A stretch of DNA of 5,858 bases from Haloferacaceae archaeon. Lineage in GTDB: Archaea > Halobacteriota > Halobacteria > Halobacteriales > Haloferacaceae. Each line of letters starts with the position of its first letter. The first letter of the stretch is position 1. The notes under the pieces are model-generated. The model had not been told where the DNA came from, did not search any database, and saw only the letters and a program-made list of their open reading frames with translations. Both the position numbers and the translations under genes were made by a program. Location: positions 1-5,858 of the forward strand of contig JAQCMZ010000427.1 in assembly GCA_028274825.1 (NCBI GenBank), in the 5' to 3' direction. Of the stretch, positions 1 to 5,313 are shown piece by piece.

Positions 1-432
1 ATGGTGGTCTCGGTCGTCCACAATCCCGAGCATATGAATCTGTACCGGCAGATCGGCGTCAACACGATGGAGAATCCACAGCGACTCATCGCGGAGTCGC
101 TCTTTCGGTCGGTGGAACGGCCATCGGTTGTCGATTATATGCCCGTTGGAGATGTCGCTGAAGTGTTCGAGATCACGGTTAGTGAGGATGCACCGATAGC
201 CGGGAAGACCCTCATTGAAGCCGACGAGGAAGGGTTACTCGGAGAGGAGACGCTTATCGTCGCAATCGAACGCGAAGCGGACGCCCAACCCATCACCCCA
301 CGCGGGAAGGCCCAAATCGAGGTGGGAGATCTGTTGACCGTCTACTCCGGGGTCGGCGTGACCGAAGAGGTGACGGATATCTTCGGACACCACGAGCCAG
401 AGAGTTCTAATTCAAACGGACTCGGTCTCTGA
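1..432 (+). CDS. trkA: TrkA-type potassium uptake regulator (RCK protein), 5' end missing
   Basis: Cytosolic regulatory subunit of a Trk potassium transporter. RCK proteins bind nucleotides (NAD(H), ATP/ADP) and gate the TrkH pore. Seen here: residues 1-45 (VVSVVHNPEHMNLYRQIGV, then ENPQRLIAESLFRSV) match the end of an RCK N-terminal (Rossmann) domain. Residues about 50-130 form a TrkA-C (RCK-C) domain, including EVFEITV, PIAGKTL, and ITPRGKAQIEVGDLLTVYS. The last 14 residues are a variable Ser/Asn/Gly tail. The ATG at position 1 is almost certainly internal, because the GxGxxG nucleotide-binding start of the domain is absent and would lie upstream of the window. The trkH gene 104 bases downstream on the same strand supports the role. 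Which nucleotide it senses cannot be told from this fragment. Confidence 0.9.
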   Translation: MVVSVVHNPEHMNLYRQIGVNTMENPQRLIAESLFRSVERPSVVDYMPVGDVAEVFEITVSEDAPIAGKTLIEADEEGLLGEETLIVAIEREADAQPITPRGKAQIEVGDLLTVYSGVGVTEEVTDIFGHHEPESSNSNGLGL

Positions 433-450
433 AACATACGGTTCGTCCAA

Positions 451-540
451 ATGGTTCACACACTGCTCTATGAAGCCGCAGTAGATCCGGTGGCACACCC
501 GTCTGACGTTCAGGAACAGTTCAGGGCGATTGTAAGATGA
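451..540 (+). CDS. Candidate 29-residue small protein or coupling ORF between trkA and trkH
   Basis: ATG to TGA, 29 residues, beginning MVHTLLYEAA and ending EQFRAIVR. It lies 18 bases after the trkA stop, in the same frame as trkA. Its stop overlaps the trkH start in an ATGA junction (537-540), the arrangement typical of translationally coupled genes. I do not recognise the product, and no membrane segment or known motif is visible. Three readings are possible: a real small protein, a translated leader that delivers ribosomes to trkH (which has no clear Shine-Dalgarno motif), or the tail of a formerly longer trkA now cut off by the stop at 430-432. Its small size makes chance a real alternative. 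Confidence 0.35.
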   Translation: MVHTLLYEAAVDPVAHPSDVQEQFRAIVR

Positions 541-2087
541 TCGTAGACACGCGTACTGTTGGACGCGACGTTGGGAGAATCATTCAGGCGGTTTCCCTGA
601 TGATGGCTCTCTCCGTTCTCGTGGCGGCGATTAACGGCGAGTTCTTCGCAATTCCCGCGTTCGTCATATCAGCAGTGATTATGGCCGGTCTCGGAAGTGG
701 GTTGGTGTGGTGGTACCGCGGGGCTGATCCACCGGAGAAACGTGAAGCGATGGTTACTGCTGCGAGTGCGTGGGCGCTGGTCGGCGTACTCGGCAGTCTG
801 CCGTTCCTGCTTATCGCGTGGACGATCCAGATCGATCCGTTGCCGGTCTGGACGAACACACCACCGATGGACGCGACAACCGCTGTGTTTCTCCACCCGC
901 TCGATGCGATCTTCGAGAGTATGAGCGGGTTCACCGGGACCGGGCTCACTGTGGCCGCCGTCGAAGAGAAGTTACCTCGATCGCTTCACTGGTGGCGCTC
1001 GTTTATCGAGTGGGTCGGTGGCGTCGGCGTGATCGTCTTGACTGTCGCCATTCTCCACCGTGGTGGGGGTGGTGGATCGTATACGCTCTACGAGAGCGAG
1101 GCCCGATCGGAGAAGATTCACCCGAGTATCGTCACGACAGTCCAGGAGATCTGGAAGATTTTCCTCGGACTCACGATCGGCTCGATCGTCCTGTTTCTCC
1201 TCGTCGGGATGCCGCTGTGGGACGCGATCAACCACGGAATGACCGGGATCGCAACCGGCGGATTCTCCGTTCACGCGGCTTCGATCGGACACTACGATAG
1301 CCCGCTCATTGAGTATGCCACGGTGCCGATAATGGTCGCAGGGAGTATCGCCTTCCCCATTCACTACCTGATATTCAAAGGCCAACTCCGGAACTTCTAT
1401 ACCGATCTCCAAACACGGTGGGTGTTCATTTGGTTCACCACCGGATCGCTGGCGTTGACGGCAATCCTGTACGCGAACGGCCAGTATGCGACGTTAGAGG
1501 AGACCTTTCGGATTGCGTTGTTCCAGTTCGTTTCGGCCACGTCGAATACGGGATTCGGAAGCGCGGCGATCGGCGGCGGAACGGAACAGGTTTGGAGCGC
1601 GGGGGCGACGCTCCTCGCCTGCGCGGGGATGCTCACTGGTGCTGCAGCCGGTTCGACTGTCAGCGGACTCAAACTCATCCGCGTCATCACGCTGATCAAG
1701 GGGGCGGTGTGGCAGATACAGGACGTGTTCAGACCGGACAGCGCGATACGGTATCTTCAGATCGGTGACCGGCGTCTCAGCGAGGAGCAGGCAGAACGTG
1801 AGTACACCGAGGCGACAGTCGTGTTCATCCTTTGGTTCATATTCCTCGTGATCGGTGTGGCTGTGCTCCTGCGTGTGCTCTCGCCGGGCCACCCGCTCGA
1901 ATACGTGATTTTCGACGTGATGAGCGCTCAGAGTAACGTGGGTCTCTCTTCCGGGATCACTGGCCCGGATATGCCGGACACCGCGAAGGCGATGTTGATC
2001 GTGAATATGTGGGTCGGCAGACTGGAGATCATCCCGGTCGCGGTGTTAGTTGGGTCGATCTTGCAGCGGCTCAATCTCTACCGCTGA
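537..2087 (+). CDS. trkH: TrkH-family potassium transporter, membrane pore subunit
   Basis: Integral membrane K+-conducting subunit of the Trk system (SKT superfamily), working with TrkA; in haloarchaea such systems help hold the molar cytoplasmic K+ that balances outside salt. It is 516 residues, the usual family length. After two N-terminal hydrophobic segments (about 12-60) come four helix-pore-helix repeats. The selectivity-filter loops are visible at 131-138 (GFTGTGLT), 239-244 (ATGGFS), 335-341 (TSNTGFG) and 465-473 (QSNVGLSSG). Other family signatures are FIEWVGGVGVIVL (156-168), GSTVSGLKLIRV (372-383), and MWVGRLEIIPV near the C-terminus. A five-glycine run (176-180) lies in the loop after repeat 1. 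The ATG at 537 is chosen because it gives the typical short N-terminus (VGRDVGRIIQ) and overlaps the upstream small frame by ATGA. No clear Shine-Dalgarno motif precedes it. K+ versus Na+ preference cannot be settled by reading, but the four filter glycines argue for K+. Confidence 0.97.
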   Translation: MIVDTRTVGRDVGRIIQAVSLMMALSVLVAAINGEFFAIPAFVISAVIMAGLGSGLVWWYRGADPPEKREAMVTAASAWALVGVLGSLPFLLIAWTIQIDPLPVWTNTPPMDATTAVFLHPLDAIFESMSGFTGTGLTVAAVEEKLPRSLHWWRSFIEWVGGVGVIVLTVAILHRGGGGGSYTLYESEARSEKIHPSIVTTVQEIWKIFLGLTIGSIVLFLLVGMPLWDAINHGMTGIATGGFSVHAASIGHYDSPLIEYATVPIMVAGSIAFPIHYLIFKGQLRNFYTDLQTRWVFIWFTTGSLALTAILYANGQYATLEETFRIALFQFVSATSNTGFGSAAIGGGTEQVWSAGATLLACAGMLTGAAAGSTVSGLKLIRVITLIKGAVWQIQDVFRPDSAIRYLQIGDRRLSEEQAEREYTEATVVFILWFIFLVIGVAVLLRVLSPGHPLEYVIFDVMSAQSNVGLSSGITGPDMPDTAKAMLIVNMWVGRLEIIPVAVLVGSILQRLNLYR

Positions 2088-2120
2088 GTACCTGTTGGAA
2101 GATTCGATCATCACATCCTG

Positions 2121-2126
2121 TTTTTT
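2121..2126 (+). terminator. T-tract terminator after trkH
   Basis: Six consecutive T residues on the plus strand, 34 bases after the trkH stop codon, in an otherwise mixed sequence. Archaeal transcription commonly ends at such U-tracts without a hairpin. The position between convergent coding strands fits. The call rests only on sequence and position. Confidence 0.4.
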
Positions 2127-2147
2127 CCGCTGTCAGGCCCGAGTTGA

Positions 2148-2381
2148 TCACACGAGCGGATCATACGGAATATACACCTCTTGAATCAGGTCCCCATCCT
2201 TGATTTCCAACCTGAGCTGATGGGCACCCCGTGTAAGGACGCTCATCTCCTCGACGACCTTGATCCAGAGATTTCCACGGCCAGTCCGCAGCTCCCGAAC
2301 GTTTACCGCCCCGAGCACAATTAACGTCTGTTTGGCATTCTTATGTTCGTTCGCGGCAGTGTAAGGACGGTGAAATCCCTC
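2148..2381 (-). pseudogene. Unrecognised protein-like reading frame without ATG start (gene remnant or GTG-started small protein)
   Basis: On the minus strand, 77 sense codons run from just after an in-frame TAA (2382-2384) to a TGA (2148-2150). The translation looks like folded protein: it contains RPYTAANEHKNAKQTLIVLG, then NLWIKVVEEM, and ends LIQEVYIPYDPLV, a mixed hydrophobic and charged pattern expected of beta-strands. No ATG precedes this core. A GTG at 2316-2318 would give 56 residues but would drop the N-terminal part that also looks coding. It lies just downstream of the APC permease on the same strand, so it could be the C-terminal stump of a third gene. I do not recognise the family. 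Codon third positions are less G/C-rich than in the neighbouring genes, which fits decay or transfer but is weak evidence. Confidence 0.4.
2231..2369. repeat. 11-base direct repeat, two copies
   Basis: GTGTAAGGACG occurs at 2231-2241 and again at 2359-2369. Relative to the minus-strand reading frame, the two copies fall in different codon frames, so they are not a repeated peptide. The second copy is also the left arm of the hairpin at 2359-2387. They may be a duplicated site or the scar of an insertion or deletion; chance is possible. Confidence 0.35.
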
Positions 2382-2387
2382 TTACAC
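2359..2387 (-). terminator. Candidate stem-loop past the permease gene
   Basis: GTGTAAG (2359-2365) pairs with CTTACAC (2381-2387) across a 15-base loop, beginning 14 bases after the permease stop codon. One more G-C and one G-U pair can form if a single A is bulged. No T-tract follows on the minus strand, so it is more plausibly a 3'-end stabiliser or processing structure than a true terminator. Confidence 0.25.
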
Positions 2388-2401
2388 CGGAACGGAACCG
2401 C

Positions 2402-4672
2402 CTACGATTCGAGACGTTTGACGATGGCCTGACGGACTGACATTGCGGACTCTTCGGGACCGCGTGCCATAACGACAGTCCCCTCGGTCTGTTGACCGAT
2501 AGTCTCGGGTAGTGAACCAAAGACCGCCTGTGTTACCGCGCCCGACCGGGTCGCGCCGACACAAATCGTATCGTACTCCGTGGCGGCATCGAGAATCGTT
2601 CCCTCGACATCTTCGGCTATTTCAATTCGGCTCTCGTATGGCGCATCTTCGATACCGGCCCGCTCAACGAACTCCTCGATGAGCACCTGTCCACGCTCCT
2701 GTGGTGAGACGCCGTCTTCGTCGTCACCTGGTTCTTGGACGTTGAACAGCGTCAGTGACGCGGTCTCGTCTGCTGCTTCGATAAATTCTCTCGCCCGACG
2801 GGCTGCGACCGGCGCGTGTGGCCCCTGACCGGCCAGAACCATAATATCGCCAGTCGGACGACCCGCTTCGGGCCCGAGCTTCACGAGCGTTGCATCACAC
2901 GACGCACGGCCAATGACGGGGTCGATAGTCGAACCGAGGACGTGTTCTCGACGACTCCGCTTGCCCTTCCAGCCGAGCAAGACGTGGTCGGCGTCTTCCT
3001 CTTCGATGACGTTCAAAATCGCTGAGCCCGCGTTGCGACCGACGATAGCGCGTGTCCGCAGTCCGACATCGAGGTCGTCAGCGATGTCCCGCGCGGAGTC
3101 CAACAGTTTTTGCTGTCGTTCGACACGGGCTTCCTCGAAGGTGAGGTCCTGTTCTAATGAGGTCTGTTGTGGGACCTCGATGATGTTCACTGCAATCACC
3201 TCAGCCTCTTCGCTATTATGAGCGTGTGCACTGGCCGCTGCCATCCGAAGTAAGTCCCGTTCAGTCTCAGGGTTGGCTACCGGCACGACGACCCGGTAGC
3301 GGCCCTGTCCGTCGGTGGCTTTCGCTGGACCCGGCGCGATTGCTTCACCGACCAGACTCTGGCTGAGCGCCCGCTCGCGGGCATACAGGATATACCAGAG
3401 CACACCGAACAGGACGATAACACCGCCGATTGCCTGGACGACGATGTTCATCTGGAGAAGAATAGCGATACAGGCAACGAATCCGAGGATCGGGACCACC
3501 GGGTACAGGATACTCGGAATCCTGAACGACGGGTCGTAGGCCTCGGGGTCGGCACGTCGCAAGACGATGACTGCGACGTGGACAAGCGCGTACGTTACCA
3601 GATACATAAAACTCGCCACTTCAGCGAGCGTGCCGATACCGACACCGATAGCGATGAGCAGCAGCGTGATGATACCCGTCGCGGCAATTGCGCGATAGGG
3701 TGTTCGGAACCGTTCGTGGACCTCGTTGAGCCAGTTGATGAGAATCCTGTCACGGCCCATAGCAAAGTTCACACGCGCTGCCGAGAGGATGCTCGCATTC
3801 GCACTCGATACGGTCGCCAGGACGGCCCCGACGATCATCGCTAACGCTCCGATTGAACCCATAAACTCCGTTGCCACGTCGGCCACGGGGATCTGCGATG
3901 TGGACAGCGCCTCTATCGAAAGCGTCCCGGTCGAAACGAACATCACGCCAACGTACATCAGCGTCGGTGTCACGACGGCTGCGATCATCGCCAGCGGGAG
4001 ATTCCGGCTCGGGTTCTTGATCTCCTCGGCGCTGGTCGCAATCACCTCAAAGCCAATGAAGGTGACGTAGACGGTCCCAATGGTGGCTGCGACGGCAGGC
4101 CAGCCGTTGGGATTGAAATTCTGGATGGTCGGTCCATCGAGTATTCCAATGCCGAGAAAAGCAATGATGAGCCCGACCAGCGTCAGGACAATAACGTTCT
4201 GGAGAGCGCCGGTCTCTTTGACGCCGTAGTAGTTGACGCCAGTCAGTAACGCCGCCATAACGAGTGCCGCGACGGTGATGCCGATCTGGCCCCATCCAGC
4301 GAGGAAGCCGACGTACTGCCCGAGCCCGGGCAGCAAGTACTGGCCGAACCCGATCATATAGAATGCGCTTGCAAAGGTCAGACCGGCCCACATACCCCAT
4401 CCAACGATACTCCCAAAGAAGGGCCCAAGTGCGCGGTTGACGTAGTAGTAACTCCCCCCAGCTTTCGGCATCCCGGTAGCCAACTCCGACAAGGAAATCG
4501 CAGCGAGCAGGGAGACCAACCCGCCGGCAAAGAAGGAAATCATACTCGCGGGCCCCGCCTGCTCGGCGGCGATGCTCGGCAGGACGAAGATGCCGGCACC
4601 GATCATCGTCCCGAGCCCGATCGTGTACGCTTCGAGGAAGCCAAGGTCGCGTGCGAGTTCCTGGTCAGTCAT
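2402..4672 (-). CDS. APC-superfamily amino acid permease with two C-terminal universal stress protein domains
   Basis: Secondary transporter of the amino acid-polyamine-organocation superfamily fused to cytosolic nucleotide-binding-type domains; 756 residues. Residues 1-435 are the permease, about 12 membrane helices. The unwound first helix shows GLGTMIGAGIFVLPS (19-33), the sixth helix region GFEVIATSAEEIKNPSRNLP (207-226), and the helix-8 end SAARVNFAMGRDR. Residues about 458-600 form USP domain 1 with a complete G-x2-G-x9-G-S motif (G567, G570, G580, S581), known in the family to bind ATP phosphates. Residues about 607-737 form USP domain 2, where the motif reads G-x2-R-x9-G-S (G706, R709, G719, S720). 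Permease-USP fusions are common in haloarchaea. The substrate is unknown; similarity to the cationic amino acid transporter branch is only an impression. The start overlaps the upstream USP gene by 8 bases, with no Shine-Dalgarno motif, suggesting coupled translation. The USP domains plausibly tune transport to energy state (inference). Confidence 0.95.
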   Translation of the reverse strand: MTDQELARDLGFLEAYTIGLGTMIGAGIFVLPSIAAEQAGPASMISFFAGGLVSLLAAISLSELATGMPKAGGSYYYVNRALGPFFGSIVGWGMWAGLTFASAFYMIGFGQYLLPGLGQYVGFLAGWGQIGITVAALVMAALLTGVNYYGVKETGALQNVIVLTLVGLIIAFLGIGILDGPTIQNFNPNGWPAVAATIGTVYVTFIGFEVIATSAEEIKNPSRNLPLAMIAAVVTPTLMYVGVMFVSTGTLSIEALSTSQIPVADVATEFMGSIGALAMIVGAVLATVSSANASILSAARVNFAMGRDRILINWLNEVHERFRTPYRAIAATGIITLLLIAIGVGIGTLAEVASFMYLVTYALVHVAVIVLRRADPEAYDPSFRIPSILYPVVPILGFVACIAILLQMNIVVQAIGGVIVLFGVLWYILYARERALSQSLVGEAIAPGPAKATDGQGRYRVVVPVANPETERDLLRMAAASAHAHNSEEAEVIAVNIIEVPQQTSLEQDLTFEEARVERQQKLLDSARDIADDLDVGLRTRAIVGRNAGSAILNVIEEEDADHVLLGWKGKRSRREHVLGSTIDPVIGRASCDATLVKLGPEAGRPTGDIMVLAGQGPHAPVAARRAREFIEAADETASLTLFNVQEPGDDEDGVSPQERGQVLIEEFVERAGIEDAPYESRIEIAEDVEGTILDAATEYDTICVGATRSGAVTQAVFGSLPETIGQQTEGTVVMARGPEESAMSVRQAIVKRLES

Positions 4673-5102
4673 TGCTGTATTCGGGTAGTGTGATCACAGG
4701 TAGATCACTGTCCGAGAGGAGTGAGAGTGCCACGTCCCCGGTTAGCAGGCGGACCCAACGGCTGCCACCCCGTGGTGTGAAGACGATTGCACTCGCGTCG
4801 ATTTCGTGTGCTGTGTGGATAATCGTCTCCGCAACGTCTGTCCCGTAGCGGATTTCTGTCGTGAGAGTGAGATCGCTGCCTACCATTTCGTTGCGAGCCA
4901 CGTTGAAAATTTCTTGTGCGTGTTCCTCACGCTGTTCAACCGAGGCTTTGTCCGGTGCGCCGCCTGCTTTCTCGATGACTTTGATTACGGTTGCGTCGCC
5001 CCCTCTCGACTCTAGATATGGCCGCAAAGCCCGCATCGTCGCCTCTGCATCGTTCGGTGAGGCCACGGGAACCAGTACGTGTCTGAACAGTGGCTCCGGC
5101 AT
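4665..5102 (-). CDS. Universal stress protein (UspA family), single domain
   Basis: Small soluble cytoplasmic protein of 145 residues, a normal single USP domain. The N-terminal strand FRHVLVPVASPNDAEATMRA (6-25) is a typical USP opening, and ASAIVFTPRGG (103-113) leads into the motif region. There the nucleotide-binding motif reads T109-x2-G112-x9-G122-D123, so the first Gly and the final Ser/Thr of the G-x2-G-x9-G-S/T consensus are replaced; ATP binding may be weak or lost. It is the first gene of a two-gene unit; its stop (4665-4667) lies inside the start of the permease gene. That suggests it acts with the permease's own USP domains, perhaps by dimerising with them (inference). The ATG at 5102 is supported by GAGGT nine bases upstream. 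Confidence 0.92.
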   Translation of the reverse strand: MPEPLFRHVLVPVASPNDAEATMRALRPYLESRGGDATVIKVIEKAGGAPDKASVEQREEHAQEIFNVARNEMVGSDLTLTTEIRYGTDVAETIIHTAHEIDASAIVFTPRGGSRWVRLLTGDVALSLLSDSDLPVITLPEYSND

Positions 5103-5111
5103 ATTATACCG

Positions 5112-5116
5112 ACCTC
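5112..5116 (-). promoter_or_regulatory. Shine-Dalgarno motif of the USP gene
   Basis: On the minus strand GAGGT lies nine bases before the ATG at 5102, complementary to the anti-Shine-Dalgarno CCUCC region of archaeal 16S rRNA. It decides the start and implies a transcript with a 5' leader, whereas many haloarchaeal transcripts are leaderless. Confidence 0.55.
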
Positions 5117-5147
5117 AGCTGACTATCAGAGTGTGGTTGTCGCTGAC

Positions 5148-5169
5148 ATTCCACGATTATAGTGGGAAT
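5148..5169 (-). promoter_or_regulatory. TATA-like element inside an imperfect dyad, upstream of the USP-permease unit
   Basis: On the minus strand TATAAT (5161-5156) is flanked by the near-symmetric arms ATTCCAC (5148-5154) and GTGGGAAT (5162-5169), which match except for one extra G. If TATAAT is the TATA box, transcription would start near 5133, leaving about 30 bases of leader containing the GAGGT motif. The dyad would then cover the TATA box itself, the usual layout of an archaeal repressor site. No regulator is identified. Confidence 0.35.
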
Positions 5170-5179
5170 CATACTGGCT

Positions 5180-5192
5180 AGTCTCACAGACT
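5180..5192. other. Short dyad in the divergent intergenic region
   Basis: AGTCT and AGACT face each other across CAC, a 5-base dyad just left of an AT-rich stretch (5193-5209). It lies between the divergent USP genes and could be a regulator site; five-base arms also arise by chance. Confidence 0.15.
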
Positions 5193-5280
5193 TGTATATG
5201 AATTATTTGTCTTTGCGATGACTCATTTGCCGTACAGAGACTTTCGCAACAGTTCGCTACTAAAATCGAAATCAATACTC

Positions 5281-5290
5281 GGATTTATTA
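5281..5290 (+). promoter_or_regulatory. TATA-box candidate for the divergent USP gene
   Basis: GGATTTATTA is centred about 28 bases before the ATG at 5314, the spacing expected of an archaeal TATA box on a leaderless or nearly leaderless transcript. The rest of the 211-base interval 5103-5313 contains the opposite-strand signals listed separately and a second AT-rich block (5193-5209, TTGTATATGAATTATTT) that could serve an earlier start at 5218. Confidence 0.4.
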
Positions 5291-5313
5291 CTGATAAAGA
5301 ACCATTCCGTGAT

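Noticed and set aside
584..949. 121-codon minus-strand open frame opposite trkH
   Set aside because: It lies wholly inside the strongly supported trkH gene on the other strand, has no recognisable motif, and such antisense frames are expected in G/C-rich coding DNA.
770..1300. 176-codon plus-strand frame inside trkH
   Set aside because: It is Arg-rich with low-complexity composition, typical of an out-of-frame reading of a high-GC gene; trkH in this stretch carries conserved pore-loop motifs.
972..1412. 146-codon minus-strand frame opposite trkH
   Set aside because: Asp/Arg-rich translation without hydrophobic core or motif; overlaps conserved trkH sequence.
2009..2203. Plus-strand frame running past the trkH end
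   Set aside because: It starts inside trkH out of frame, and the part beyond the stop has no protein-like character; the opposite strand there reads better as protein.
5103..5108. TATAAT directly before the USP ATG on the minus strand
   Set aside because: It is too close to the start codon to act as the TATA box for this gene; the element at 5156-5161 has workable spacing.
4861..5181. 106-codon plus-strand frame opposite the USP gene
   Set aside because: It is antisense to a clear USP domain, and the translation shows no family features.
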